Notes: generated by a model from the letters alone, not told the origin. A stretch of DNA of 64,000 nt from Achatina immaculata (GCA_009760885.1 CM019712.1:27573816-27637815), one strand, 5' to 3'; counted from the stretch's first letter, positions 1 through 13,456 are shown. Numbers and translations: made by a program.

Positions 1-340
1 GTGGCAGGAGTAATTTGGTCTAAAACCTGACTGATCTTGCACTAGACCATTTATTTTTTAAATACGTATAATCAATAACTGTTTGTGTGTCACAATACAA
101 ATACATGTAAATATCTTTTTATAAGACTAGAATTAACTGTCATGTTACAAGTATAGAGTTAAATAACTCATGGTGAAATAGAGTGTAATTTCTTATAGCA
201 GGTAAAGAATCTAAAGTTCCATGATAGGAATACAGTTTTTAATTTCCTACATAAAATGCGAGTATATCATCCAGAGAAAGAAAGATTCCCAAGTGCATCA
301 TGAGATTTAAGTTGATTGGAATTGTCAAGAAGATAATGTC
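1..340. other. no gene seen
   Basis: AT-rich sequence. No coding pattern, repeat family or RNA gene was recognised. Confidence 0.5.
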
Positions 341-775
341 TTCAGTTTGTTCCTACTCATTTAGCAAGTCAAAGCAATGCACTCTCTCAGTCATTCAGCA
401 AGTCACAGCAATATATACTCTCAGTCATTCAGCAAGTCAAAGCAACACATTCTCTCAGTCATTCAGTAAGTCAAAGCAACACATTCTCTCAGTCATTCAG
501 TAAGTCACAGCAATAATTCTATCAGTCATTCAGTAAATCACAGCATTATATACTCTCAGTCAGCAAGTCACAGCAATACATTCTCTCAGTCAGTCAGCAA
601 GTCACAGCAATACATTCTCTCAGTCATTCAGCAAGTCACAGCAATACATTCTCTCAGTCAGTCAGCAAGTCACAGCAATAATTCTCTTAGTCATTCAACA
701 AGTCACAATAATAATTTTCTCAGTCATTCAGCAGGTCACAGAAATATATCCCCCCAGTCATTCAGCAAAAGACAG
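341..775. repeat. minisatellite, ~30-34 bp unit
   Basis: About a dozen imperfect copies of a unit containing cagcaagtcacagcaata followed by ctctcagtcattcag. The spacing is 30 or 34 bp, because some copies lack four bases. The short open frame across it (300-503) is only the repeat read in frame and is not a credible gene. Confidence 0.9.
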
Positions 776-2318
776 TATAATCTTCCACAAGTCCTATACT
801 TTACTATTCCCACATTTCTACATTTCTTCATTTTATTTTTCCCCTTCGCCATTCCTGACTTTATATCAACATCATCACGACGACATCTAATTAGAACTAT
901 AATTTCCGCTTACACAGAAACAAGAACAATATTATCAGGTTGGAATCTATCCACGTCATGAAACTGTAGAAAGAAGTACCCGGCTACTTTTTGTATAAGA
1001 AAAGACCGCCAAGCGTGAGATGACCGCTTCAGTTTCCAGTGTGTTGACAGAACGAGTAAAATATGATAACTAACATTATACTTACAGATGTCTCTGTGGC
1101 AAGACAGGGCACGTTATTCAGGTGTACTTTCTACTTTCTATATGACTTCACACATTTCAGAAACTAGTCTCTGGAGTGCTAAGACGGCTTATGTAGAATA
1201 ATGTTACATATGTACCAAATAAACGATGTCATTTCTGTACTGGAAATCCTCAGACATATCGATACTAATCTGTTAAATTCGGTGCCTTAGAAAAAATATC
1301 GGTAAGTTCCAGCAGGTACTATGGTGGGTTTGTTTGGCGAAAAAGCGTCTTGGTGTTGATTCACTGATTTGGTGCTGTGAAGGTAGCTGTTGGCGATCGT
1401 AACTCTCTGTTCTGTGGTTCTTTGGTTCTCCCAGCCAAATCTGTTGCCTTGTCTTTTTTTTTTCTTTTCTGCCACTTGATCTGCCAGTTTAGTTTCTCTC
1501 TTGAACTTTCTCTCGTTGTTAACGGCTATTATTTCTGCTTATAACTTCTTGTTTCTTAATTTAAAAACGCATTGAATTTTAAAACACGTATCTGAAAAGT
1601 TAAAATACAAGCAGTTGAAAAACGCTTCCAAAATTAGCGTAAAATATTGTCTACACTAGAACAATTTGTAAACGACATTTTCCGTTTTTCATTGTTAGAG
1701 ACAATCCATTACAAGACTGAAATTTCCTTCCTTGATCCAGAAGGTGTTGAGCTTCTTATTAAGTAACTCTGATATATCTTGTAGAAAAGTGCACTAGAAA
1801 AGTGTCATAATTATAATACAACAGTATAGCAGCGAAGTACACCTCTTACTAGTTCTGTTGTGCTGGGTGCAGAAAAATTCGACTTCGTTATAAGAGGTAT
1901 CAGCAGGTGATGAAGAAGCCGGGCTATAACTTGGTGTCTACAGGCCACTTTTGAGGTTTGCGAGTTCATGTTTAGATCTAGATGGGTTGTAGTGAGACTT
2001 TATATGTGTGATAAGTACATCTTTAATTACTTTCATATTAACTCTTTCATCAGTTGCTACAGGAGAACTGTCCACAAACTTCACATCAGAACTTCGAGGC
2101 GGGAAAGACCCTGGAGCAACGACGACCAAAAGGAACAAAAATTATCCTTTCCTTGCTCTGCCAGACAGCTCTCAAGGACGTACATGATGAAGCAGATGAG
2201 CACCTAACAAGGGACGTAACAGAGAAAATAAACCAGCTCTCTATGACAAGAAAGGATTACGCTACAAGTAGATCCCGGAACACTGTGGCACTGCAGGGAT
2301 GGAAATAGAAGATTTACA
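776..2318. other. no gene seen
   Basis: AT-rich non-coding sequence running up to the assembly gap. Only short, compositionally biased open frames occur. No transposon protein, splice-bounded exon or tandem repeat was recognised. Confidence 0.45.
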
Positions 2319-2418
2319 NNNNNNNNNNNNNNNNNNNNNNNNNNNNNNNNNNNNNNNNNNNNNNNNNNNNNNNNNNNNNNNNNNNNNNNNNNNNNNNNNN
2401 NNNNNNNNNNNNNNNNNN
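2319..2418. other. assembly gap (100 N)
   Basis: Exactly 100 N. This is a conventional gap length, so the true distance is unknown. A minisatellite starts directly after it, so the gap probably reflects an unresolved tandem array. Confidence 0.99.
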
Positions 2419-3960
2419 AAAGAAAGCAACAAGTGTAGGAAACAGTTATATGAGGAGAAAGCCACATTCACAGGACAAACAACTGCAGGGTGAGAAAGCC
2501 ATATGATAAACAATTATAGTAGAGAAAGTCACAAGTATAGGAGAAACAATTATTGGCTGAGAAAGTCACAAATGTAGGAGAAACAATTATTGGCTGAGAA
2601 AGTCACAAGTGTAGGAGAAACAATTATTGGCTGAGAAAGTCACAAGTGTAGGAGAAACAATTATTGGCTGAGAAAGTCACAAGTGTAGGAGAAACAATTA
2701 TTGGCTGAGAAAGTCACAAGTGTAGGAGAAACAATTAAGGGGGTAGAAGACCACAAGCACAGGACAAATAATTACAGAGAGAGAAAATTACAAATATAGA
2801 ATAAAGAATTACATAGGGAAAACGCGACAATTATAGGTAAAACAATTACAGGTTGAGAATGTCGCAAGCACAGGACTAATAATTACAGAGGGAGAAAGTC
2901 ACAAGCACAGGACAAATAATTACAGATAGAGAAAGTCACAAGCACAGGACAAATAATTACAGAGGGAGAATGTCACAAGCACAGGACAAATAATTACAGA
3001 AGGAGAAAGTCACAAGCACAGGACAAATAATTACAGAAGGAGAAAGTCACAAGCACAGGACAAATAATTACAGAAGGAGAAAGTCACAAGCACAGGACAA
3101 ATAATTACAGAAGGAGAAAGTCACAAGCACAGGACAAATAATTACAGATAGAGAAAGTCACAAGCACAGGACAAATAATTACAGAGGGAGAAAGTCACAA
3201 GCACAGGACAAATAATTACAGAAGGAGAAAGTCACAAGCACAGGACAAATAATTACAGAAGGAGAAAGTCACAAGCACAGGACAAATAATTACAGATAGA
3301 GAAAGTCACAAGCACAGGACAAATAATTACAGAAGGAGAAAGTCACAAGCACAGGACAAATAATTACAGAAGGAGAAAGTCACAAGCACAGGACAAATAA
3401 TTACAGAAGGAGAAAGTCACAAGCACAGGACAAATAATTACAGATAGAGAAAGTCACAAGCACAGGACAAATAATTACAGAGGGAGAAAGTCACAAGCAC
3501 AGGACAAATAATTACAGAAGGAGAAAGTCACAAGCACAGGACAAATAATTACAGAAGGAGAAAGTCACAAGCACAGGACAAATAATTACAGATAGAGAAA
3601 GTCACAAGCACAGGACAAATAATTACAGAAGGAGAAAGTCACAAGCAAAGGACAAATAATTACAGAAGGAGAAAGTCACAAACACAGGACATATAATTAC
3701 AGAGGGAGAAAACAAGATAAAAAGGACAAACAGTTACAGATAGAGACAGTTTCAAGCACAGTAAAAATAATTACACGGGCAGAATGTCAAAAGTACAGGA
3801 CAAACAATTACAGAGAGGGAGAAAAGGCAAGTACATCTGAAACAATTACAGAGGGAGAAATCGACAACATAAGAGAAACAATTATAGGGGGAGAAATCAA
3901 CAAGTATAGGAGAAACAATTACAGAGTGAGAAAATCACAAGTATAGGAGAAACAATTATA
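2419..3960. repeat. 37-bp minisatellite
   Basis: About 35-40 copies of a 37-bp unit: agaaagtcac, then aagcacagga, then caaataattacag. A first block (about 2535-2740) uses a variant with gtgtaggagaaacaattatt. The centre (about 2900-3690) alternates between cagaagg, cagatag and cagaggg endings in a recurring order, which suggests a higher-order repeat. Both edges are degenerate. Confidence 0.95.
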
Positions 3961-5110
3961 GAGGGGGTAAGTCGCATGCAGAGACAGTCATAGTTAGCAA
4001 TAATCATAGGCAGAGAAAGTCCTACGTAGCATTAACCACAGGTAGAGACAGTTATAGGTAGCAGTAACTACAGGCAGAGGCAGTCATAAGTTGAAGTAAC
4101 CACTGGTAGAGACAGTTATAGGTAGCAGTAACTACAGGCAGAGGCAGTCATAAGTTGAAGTAACCACAGGTAGAGACAGTTATAGGTAGCAGTAACTACA
4201 GGCAGAGGCAGTCATAAGTTGAAGTAACCACTGGTAGAGACAGTTATAGGTAGCAGTAACTACAGGCAAAGGCAGTCATAAGTTGAAGTAACCACAGGTA
4301 GAGACAGTTATATGTAGCAGTAACTACAGGCAGAGGCAGTCATAAGTTGAAGTAACCACAGGTAGAGACAGTTATAGGTAGCAGTAACTACAGGCAGAGG
4401 CAGTCATAAGTTGAAGTAACCACAGGTAGAGACAGTTATAGGTAGCAGTAACTACAGGCAGAGGCAGTCATAAGTGAAGTAACCACAGGTAGAGACAGTT
4501 ATAGGTAGCAGTAACTACAGGCAGAGGCAGTCATAAGTTGAAGTAACCACAGATAGAGACAGTTATAGGTAGCAGTAACTACAGGCAGAGGCAGTCATAA
4601 GTGAAGTAACCACAGGTAGAGACAGTTATAGGTAGCAGTAACTACAGGCAGAGGCAGTCATAAGTTGAAGTAACCACAGGTAGAGACAGTTATAGGTAGC
4701 AGTAACTACAGGCAGAGGCAGTCATAAGTTGAAGTAACCACAGGTAGAGACAGTTATAGGTAGCAGTAACTACAGGCAGAGGCAGTCATAAGTTGAAGTA
4801 ACCACAGGTAGAGACAGTTATAGGTAGCAGTAACTACAGGCAGAGGCAGTCATAAGTTGAAGTAACCACAGGTAGAGACAGTTATAGGTAGCAGTAACTA
4901 CAGGCAGAGGCAGTCATAAGTTGAAGTAACCACAGGCAGAGACAGTCATAGATAGTAGTAACTACAGGCAGAGACAGTCATAAGTTGAAGTAACCACAGG
5001 CAGAGACAGTCATAGCTTGAAGTAACTACAACTAGAGACAGTCACAGGCTGAAGTAAGCACAGGCAGAGACAGTCATAGGTTGAAGTAATCACAGCCAGA
5101 TCAATCGCTG
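3961..5110. repeat. 64-bp minisatellite (2 x ~32 bp)
   Basis: About 15 copies of a 64-bp unit made of two related halves: gtaaccacaggtagagacag and gtaactacaggcagaggcag, each followed by a ttatag or tcataag link. The array follows directly on the 37-bp array, and the two share an agag/ag-tcac(t)a framework, so they may have one origin. A few copies lack one t of aagttgaag. Confidence 0.95.
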
Positions 5111-5229
5111 GCAGAGAAAACAGCAAAGAGAACCACCGGCACAGAGAAAAGAGGACAGTCAAGTAATCTTAAAAAACTGCAATGTTTTGAATTAGTGAAA
5201 CAACAATCATGTAAGACAAAATAGAATAA

Positions 5230-5650
5230 CAGCAATTAATAACCAGATGCACTGAAATATATGGAACAAAAAAAATTAGCACAAATCTGGTGGGACGAAA
5301 AATATTATGTTAAATCACATTCAGAGAAATAAACCACATATAAGAAGGCCGACATCACGCATAATCTGACAGGCAAACAGGACATAACAACACTAAACCT
5401 CTACAGAAGACTTGAAGTGAGAGGATACACAAGACAGTGCTGGATGAGATAGGTACTAGCACCACGTACAAGAACTTACCAGGGACTCACGGCTGAATAA
5501 AACAGCCATTAACGACACTACCTACATTATATACACAAACCTGCGAGAATAAATCCTGCATTTAGGCCAAGTCTCCGTAAACAAATTATACTGTAATTAT
5601 CATCTTATAATTTGTAGCTCACCTTAAGTTATAATAACTATTACACTATT
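5230..5650 (-). repeat. interspersed repeat R1, copy 1
   Basis: On the minus strand this matches R1 copies at 18820-19345 and 45180-46400. Shared blocks include attcagccgtgagtccctgg, caagttcttgtacgtg and cctatctcatccatcac. It encodes nothing recognisable. In all three places a degenerate minisatellite lies beside it. Confidence 0.8.
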
Positions 5651-8040
5651 ATTATTTTTCCATACTCTTCATTACCTGCTTAATACAACACCAAGACTTA
5701 GAAACCAGCATGTTTATGTTCTCCAATCTTCTGTGCCAAAGTAGTTCCCATTTCAAATCAACTCAGTTTTCATTCTATACAATATTTCACGTCATTCTAT
5801 GTCAACTCTGTTATTAGTCTTAAAAATTCAACACTTAGTATTCAGTATTCAACTCTTATCCATTGTCAAATCTATTCTTAGTCTATGTCAGTTCAAATAT
5901 TATTCTATGCTAATTCAACACTAAATCTTTTCTTATTCCACTACTATTCAATTTCAACAAAACATTCATATGTAAGAGCTAATTTCGTATTCTATTCTGG
6001 CAGAACTGTCATTCTATATCACATCACCACTCATTTTACTCCAGTTCATTTATCTTATTATGTCATATACCATTTCATATCTGATTCCATATCATACTAA
6101 ACCGAATCATTTCTATTTCTTTATCAGTTCAATTCTTCTTCTATGCCAACTCAAATATGATATTGTATTAATTTGACTCTCATTAATATAGCATTGTAAC
6201 CTGCATTCTATACTACCTCATTTGTCATTCTATCATCTCTCATTCTATGCTTATTCAACTTTTACTTTATAGTAATTCAACACAAACTCTATACCAATTC
6301 ATCTCTTCTTTTATACTAGTTGATCTCTCTTTCCATGTCAACTGAGCTATCATTCTTTGCAAGTTTGATTTTCATTCAATAATAACTCAAATATTCTATA
6401 CCAATCTAATTCTCATTCTATACCAACTCATCTATCATTCTGCATCAAACCAAATTCATTTTGAATCAGTTTCGCTCTCAGTCTGTGCAATCTCTACCCA
6501 TATTCTGTACCAAATGTACTTTATATTCTGCACCAACTCTATTATGCATCAACTCTACTTTATATTATGTAACAACTCTGCTTTATATTCTGCACGAACT
6601 CTACTATTATTCTGTATCAGCTCTACTCTCTTCTGTCCCAACTTTACTAGCTCTGCTCTCTTCTGTTCCAACTCTGTTAGCTCTACTCTCTTCTGTTCCA
6701 ACTTTGCTAGCTCTACTCTCTTCTGTTCCAACTCTACTAGCTCTACTTTCATCTGTTCCAACTTTACTAGCTCTACTCTCTTCTATTCCAACTTTACTAG
6801 CTCTATTCTCTTCTGTTCCAACTCTACTAGCTCTACTCTCTTCTGTTCCAACTTTGCTAGCTCTACTCTCTTCTGTTCCAACTTTGCTAGCTCTATTCTC
6901 TTCTGTTCCAACTCTACTAGCTCTACTCTCTTCTGTTCCAACTCTGTTAGCTCTACTCTCTTCTGTTCCAACTTTGCTAGCTCTATTCTCTTCTGTTCCA
7001 ACTCTACTAGCTCTACTCTCTTCTGTTCCAACTTTACTAGCTCTATTCTCTTCTGTTCCAACTTTACTAGCTCTATTCTCTTCTGTTCCAACTTTACTAG
7101 CTCTATTCTCTTCTGTTCCAACTCTACTAGCTCTACTCTCTTCTGTTCCACTCTGTTAGCTCTACTCTCTTCTGTCCCAACTTTACTAGCTCTGCTCTCT
7201 TCTGTTCCAACTCTGTTAGCTCTACTCTCTTCTGTTCCAACTTTACTAGCTCTACTCTCTTCTGTTCCAACTTTACTAGCTCTACTCTCTTCTGTTCCAA
7301 CTTTACTAGCTCTACTCTCTTCTGTTCCAACTTTACTAGCTCTACTCTCTTCTGTTCCAACTTTACTAGCTCTACTCTCTTCTGTTCCAACTTTACTAGC
7401 TCTACTCTTCTGTTCCAACTTTACTAGCTCTACTCTCTTCTGTTCCAACTTTACTAGCTCTACTCTCTTCTGTTCCAACTTTACTAGCTCTACTCTCTTC
7501 TGTTCCAACTCTACTAGCTCTACTCTCTTCTGTTCCAACTTTGCTAGCTCTACTCTCTTCTGTTCCAACTCTACTAGCTCTACTTTCATCTGTTCCAACT
7601 TTACTAGCTCTACTCTCTTCTATTCCAACTTTACTAGCTCTATTCTCTTCTATTCCAACTTTACTAGCTCTACTCTCTTCTATTCCAACTTTACTAGCTC
7701 TATTCTCTTCTGTTCCAACTTTACTAGCTCTATTCTCTTCTGTTCCAACCTTACTAGCTCTATTCTCTTCTGTTCCAACTTTACTAGCTCTATTCTCTTC
7801 TGTTCCAACCTTACTAGCTCTACTCTCTTCTGTTCCAACTCTACTAGATCTACTCTCTTCTGTTCCAATTCTACTATTATTCTGTATCAACTCTACTTCA
7901 CATTCTGCGCCAAATCTATTCTCAATCTACACCAGCACTACTTAACATTGTGCATAAACTCTACTCTCTTCTATACCTGCTCTGCTCTTATACTTGCCAG
8001 CTCTATTCTTATCCCGTATCAAATATATTCTTAGTCTGTA
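5651..8040. repeat. 30-bp minisatellite, homogeneous core
   Basis: The core at about 6630-7870 holds roughly 41 copies of a 30-bp unit (ttctgttccaactttactag plus ctctactctc). The left flank (5760-6620) and the right end (7870-8040) contain strongly diverged relatives such as tattctataccaactcat. Because 30 is divisible by three, frames on both strands stay open for up to 506 codons (10-residue periods such as LLSSVPTLLA forward, VELEQKR reverse). There is no splice, start or family evidence that any of them is a gene. Confidence 0.95.
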
Positions 8041-8558
8041 AAAGTAATAGTAAATTTCACGTTTCCATGCCATTAAGGTATATTAGGGAATACGGTGTTA
8101 GGCCCGTATTTTCCATGTCCTTGGGACATGAAAGTGTGATATGGTCAGTAACATTCCTGGCCGCTTTACCTTCCCAGATTTCTCTGGTAGCCATTTGTAA
8201 ACAGTGTAAACAGTCTGTTGTCAGCTACCAAAACATTAGGCTTTGAATACTGTTTAGTACACAAGATATTGCAAAGATATTGTCCATTTATTTCGGGATA
8301 TGTCTCGAGCTGTTTTGCAGATGTTTCTTGATATTGAAGTATATAAAGTGTTATTGTGCCATGCACTGAATATGTTGTAAGTATATGTGATTTGTTGGAT
8401 ATGGCCCCATCGAGCAGCCGTGGCTCAATTATGTTGGTTGTTTATGAGATTGGTTAGTATTGATGATTTCTTAAGGGTGATGGTGCATGTGCTCTGTGCA
8501 CTCATATCTATGTATGTCAAGGTTGTGTAGCATAGCCTTGTAAGTAACGGATATTGTA

Positions 8559-8596
<38 letters not shown>

Positions 8597-10660
8597 GGAA
8601 TATGATTATAAACATATACAGCAAAGAAAATAGTGAGATCGAACAGCGACAGAGAAAAGTAGGTCGAGGAAAGGAAGAGAAAGGTGTAGAACTTCCATGA
8701 CACTAGAACACGACGCGGACAAAAGTAAACAGTGACGATGACATGTAGGTTCAGACAATAGAGTACGCCAGAAAGTAGGATGGTCCAGTGATAACAAAGT
8801 AGTGACTGGACGTTGAGACGAATAAACAAAATAGAATAGACAAAAATAAAAGGCAGACACAATGAAAAGCGAGGACACAATAAAACCTCCGACATGAAAT
8901 AGCAAGATAATGACTTAGGTAAATAACAATTGCATAGACGAAACTGACACATACTGACACGAGTTAGAACGCGACTGCACACGGTTTTTAAATAAAGGAG
9001 TCACCAACTCGGCCAGCTGACCAATTAAATATTTAGAGGTGTGGTCTATTGGACAATTGACATACGACATATAAGCAACGGGGCAGTTTGAATGACGGAC
9101 AATCAGAGCGTTCATGGGAACCAGTTGACATCTGAAAGGTGGAGCCAAAATACTTAATGGTTAATCCTCCAAGCTGCACTTGAAGATAAAAAGATGAACG
9201 AAGAAAGAAGAGAAACCAAGAACGAACTAAGGGGGGACAGAACGACGAGGAAAGAGGAGGAACCAAGTAGTAAGGAACGAGGAAGAAAAAGAGACAGAGG
9301 ACAGAGCCCCGAAGACAGAGGAACAAGGAGGGTCAGTGAACGAAGTCCAAGCCAGACAAGAGAAGAAGAGAAGGACGACAATCAAAGAAGAACAACAGAA
9401 GGAGAACACACACCAAAGAAGACACGAGAGAGAAAGAAGACGTAGGTAACGACAGTTGGAATAGATGGACAATTAGAGCAGTAGACACTCATGAAAAGCA
9501 GTTTTGAAGAAGTAGTTTTAGAAAGAATGAATCTGTGTTTCAAGTGATTCAAGTGATAGGAATATTTCTTACTTTGAAACTTCGAGTACAGTGATTTAGA
9601 CGTGTAACTGATTGACCCCATGTTGCAGATGGAATATAGTACAGAGTTCTTAATTGTCCTCTTATCAAATGTGTAGAATATTGTGAAATAGGAGAACACT
9701 GAGAAATGCTGCATGTAGAGTATGATGGTTTGATATTGATGTGCTTTAACGACGAAACCAGTGGAGATTACGTCACATTGCATCTTAGTACAAGTGATGT
9801 TGTGAATTCTAAGTCGAATATCTTATTTGTCAGAAATAAATGAAATATGTAGAGAACATCATCGGACTTCCCCTGATTGTAGTGGCAGTGCTTGTGAAAA
9901 ATAATCTAAAACAACAGTGATAAGATTATGTTGTGTGAAGATATCCTCAGAAATATTCAGCAATATCATCGATAAATGTGGCAGGTTTACAAAGCATATT
10001 AATAAGAAGAATGAAAAGACAACAATACCTCAAAATGACATTTTTATGGTTGTAGTATGAGTTAGAATGGTGTTAATATATGTATTATATACAGCTGATA
10101 TGGGCTGTCACACGATAATCCTCATTGTCTATGCTGACAACATGGTAGGATTTATTTATGTAAGAGACGTGAATGACGGTTCAGTTATGCATATTTTCTT
10201 ACCCCGAGCTTTGATCACGTTGCCATGCATATATAGCATACATGCAATGCTAATTTTTTATATGATGCTTGTTACAGTTGTTCGGAGGGACAGTTTTATA
10301 TGTTCTAATTTTCTTGATAATCCTGTTATGAAGGCCCTCACTCTTTTGACACTGTTTTAGTTGTGTGTGACCTGAATAAATGTATAGCTAATTACCCGGC
10401 GTTGCACGGGAATTTATTAATTATTAATACTGCGGAGGTGGGTTTGAGATCTCCATGTTTCTCATACTTACAACTTTACGTTGCTTACTCAAGGGTGGGT
10501 TCACCCAAGAAATTATACTTGCTCCTGGAGGTGAAAGTAAAAATGTTGTATATAATCCCATTTTGAGTTAAATTAACATTATAGGTAATTTGTAAAAGAC
10601 TTCACTTTTTAATATGTAGATTATAGCTGTGACTTGTTGATCGTGATCGAGAACACAACT
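8041..10660. other. no gene seen; simple repeats
   Basis: No transposon protein or exon was recognised. There is an (ATT)n run at about 8557-8595 and a purine-rich stretch at 9180-9440. The latter gives an 83-codon Arg/Glu/Lys-rich open frame (9194-9445) that composition alone explains. Confidence 0.5.
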
Positions 10661-10663
10661 TCC

Positions 10664-11761
10664 ACTGGAAATTCATCATCATCATCAGGTGCCGTGTCGG
10701 TTGACGTCGGCTATTATGCTTCTCCAGAGTACCCGATCCTTCATGCAGGCCATCAGCTCAGTTTGTGATCTCCTCTCACACCATCCCGTCAGACTGTCCA
10801 GTATCATTTTTCTTGGTCTTCCTCTTGATCTTCTTCCTTCTATTTTTTCCGTTGTTATAATATTTTCAATGCCCCCTCTTCTCACTGCATGTCCTATGAA
10901 AGTACATTGTCTCTCTCTTATCTTTTTGAAAAGGTTTTTCTGTCTCTCCAGCTCATCTCATACATTCTTCATTAGTTATTTTTGCTGTCCAGGGGATTCG
11001 CAACATTCTTCTAATAAACCACATTTCTGCTGCTTCCAATGATTTTTGTGCAGGCTTGCCTATTGTCCATGATTCACTTCCATATAACAAGATATGTTCA
11101 ATATAGCATTTTAGGACTCGTTTTCTAACATTCATTGATAAAGGTGTGTTTTCTCTGAAATGCAGTCTTTGCTTGGCCTATTCTGTTCCTAATTTCTGTT
11201 CTGCATTTCCCATCTGAAGTTATTACTGCTCCAAGGTATTTGAATTTCTGCACCTGCTTTAGAATATTTACGTTTAATTTAATACTGCATGCTGGTGGAT
11301 TATGTTTCTTAGATATAATCATAGTCTCTGTCTTTTTGATGTTCAAATTAAGGCCTTTCTGTTCATTTTCTTTGGCGACTTTATCCAAGAGATTTTGCAG
11401 GTCTTGTTGGTTCTCAGCTATCAGTACTGTGTCGTCCGCATACCGAAGGTTGTTAATATTGTATCCTCCAATTTTTATGCCTGGTTCTGTGATGATTGTT
11501 CTTAGAATATTCTCGCTATACAGAGAAAAAAGGTCTGGAAATAGTACACATCCTTGCCGCACCCCTTGTTTTATCGGTTGATATTTTCCAATTCTATTTT
11601 CAACTCGAACTGCTGCTTCTTGCTGCCAGTATAGATGTTTTACAATCCTCAGGTCTTTGCCGTCTATATTGATGTCTTCAAGCATTTTCATAATTTCATT
11701 ATGTTTCACCTTGTCGAATGCCTTTTTGTAACCAATGGAGCATAAGTAGAAACTGGAAATT
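10664..11761 (-). mobile_element. LINE-A, 5'-truncated insertion with 10-bp TSD
   Basis: The element body is 10674-11750 on the minus strand, bounded by actggaaatt at 10664-10673 and 11752-11761, a perfect 10-bp target-site duplication. The 3' end is a (GAT)n-type tail at about 10674-10687. Reading from 11709 downward, it encodes the reverse transcriptase palm, with RQGCVLFPDLFSLY and an intact YADD followed by TVLIAENQQ, then the C-terminal region (GSESWTIGK, RIPWTAKITNEEC). Frame breaks near 11130 and 10950 make it dead. The copy at 24804-27083 is a close relative. Truncation at the 5' end plus a TSD is typical of target-primed reverse transcription. Confidence 0.92.
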
Positions 11762-11848
11762 GCAGTCTCTTAAAGTTACAAGGGAGATCAGTTGGAATGA
11801 GTGATAATCGTGGGATAAAAATTGCTTCACCCTCTCACTGTCCTGTTA

Positions 11849-12354
11849 AGATATATATATTAATGCATTAATTTGCATGTTCCTTGAGGAAATTTGTCTC
11901 CCAAACAGCACTCCTGTAGGCCTCTCGGTAATGAGCAAGACGCCTTGCTGCTGATGCATCCATCTGCAGATTGTCAACGATTTCTTGCAACCATCTTCGC
12001 CTTGGTCTTCCTCTCTTTCTTTTTCCCATTATTTACCCTTCCAAGACGGTCTTTTCTAGATTATCATGACGGTTAATTTGTCCAAAATATTTAAGTTTTT
12101 TTTTTCTCTTTAATCCTCTTTACTAGCCAGCCTTCTTCAATATTAAGTTTTTGTAGTATGGATATATTTGTTCTTTTTTGTGTCTATGATATGTGAAGAA
12201 CTCTTCTGTAGCATTTACATTCAAGGGCATTTATATGTTTCTCAGCTGTTTTATTAAGTGTCCAAGTCTCACAATCATATGTTGCGATGGAAATGATGCC
12301 CTTAAAAATCGTATTTTTGTGGTTCTGTCTGCTCTTCTCTACAGATACATATAT
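11849..12354 (-). mobile_element. LINE-D, 3' fragment
   Basis: 11861-12342 matches the 3' part of the LINE-D copy at 16725-17215, including tttgcatgttcctt, cagcactcctgtaggcctct and cctctttactagccagcctt. The last ~100 codons of its protein are heavily frameshifted. A possible 12-bp TSD (agatatatatat at 11849, agatacatatat at 12343, one mismatch) lies in low-complexity AT, so it is only suggestive. Confidence 0.85.
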
Positions 12355-12399
12355 ATATATATATATTTAAAATGAGCTATAATTATAATACAAAGTATT

Positions 12400-13456
12400 T
12401 CAAATGTAGCATAGCAGTATATTTCACTACAGTTTAAACTATTTCGTCGAATAAAGTGATGGATAAAAGCACTACCTAAGCCCCTAGTACCCCAATACCC
12501 AAACCCCTTTGCAAGAATATTTAGATCCCTGTAAAATATACTCCCCCGTTTCCTGGTGTATAGACTGGCCCTGCTCTAACTGCGATCTATGCTTTTACTC
12601 TGGAGCTTTCTGTTACACGGACAGAACACAACGGACAGACCACAACTGACAGGCAAGAAACTGTGGGAGTGAGCAAAACAGCTACACGACTCCTCACAGA
12701 GTAGTACCTCCCCTCCCTCTCTCAGTCAAGTGCTTTGGACCGAATGCTCTAAGAAGGGAATGGGTCTCTCTCCGGGTCATGACTTCCAGAACTCTGAGAA
12801 CTGATGGTTGAAAACCATGTTGTGTATGCATCGGCGGAAGTCTGATTGTCACATGAAACAATAGTCTTTGTTTGGAGAGTCTGATATTTCACTGATGGTT
12901 GAAAAGCCATGTTGTGTATGCAGCGACGGAAGTCTGATTGTCACATGAAACAATAATATTTGTTTGGAGAGTCTGATATTTTTCTTTCTTTTCCTCTCCA
13001 CCGCCCTCGGTCCTGTGCCATTTTGGCTTCTTGACTTAACTCTGGCCAGAGTGATGGGTAGTCCGACACTAGTGGACTACTTTGTATTAAATTTAGTTTT
13101 CCTCCTCCTCCTTCTTCTTCTTCTGCTTCTAGCCTCAGACATACGTATTTATTTCTCGGATAAGATGTGCAGTCTTTTGGCCTTTAGAGGTCTTTCTTTG
13201 CCCCCCCCCGAAGTTTGTCTTTCAGAGTGTGGCTCTCTGGGGCCAGAGCTGGGTTCGGGCTTCTTGGTAGAGGGGGCAGAGCGGCAAGGTCTGTGCCCTG
13301 GAGTCAGGGTACCTGCCTGGCATGTGTAACCAGGAGTATGTGACACCCCGAGGCGATATAGTTGTGCTCGCAATCGGCAATGCCACAAGAAGCACTGTCT
13401 CCAAATGTCTGATGCGAGGAGATTTTTTATCTGAAGTTAAGCAAGCCTTTTCTTTT
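12400..13456. repeat. 91-bp tandem duplication in otherwise featureless DNA
   Basis: 12801-12891 is repeated at 12892-12985 (ctgatggttgaaaa, tgttgtgtatgca, ggaagtctgattgtcacatg). The rest is non-coding: a pyrimidine-rich tract at 13095-13135 and a GC-richer block at 13200-13330. The open frame 12964-13329 is Leu-rich and resembles no family I know. Confidence 0.6.

Noticed and set aside
2204..2513. open frames running across the N gap
   Set aside because: The middle residues are undefined. Flanks show no coding family.
6514..8034. 506-codon plus-strand open frame (SSTLFCSNFT periods) and minus-strand coiled-coil-like VELEQKR frames
   Set aside because: They are readings of a 30-bp minisatellite, open on both strands because the period is divisible by three. 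There is no codon bias, splice or start support.
9194..9445. Arg/Glu/Lys-rich 83-codon frame resembling an RS/RE-type protein
   Set aside because: The DNA is simply purine-rich and low in complexity. Nothing else supports a gene.
10385..10420. taattacccggcgttgcacggg, a word reminiscent of known invertebrate transposon or SINE ends
   Set aside because: Occurs once, with no second end or duplication. Not enough to call an element.
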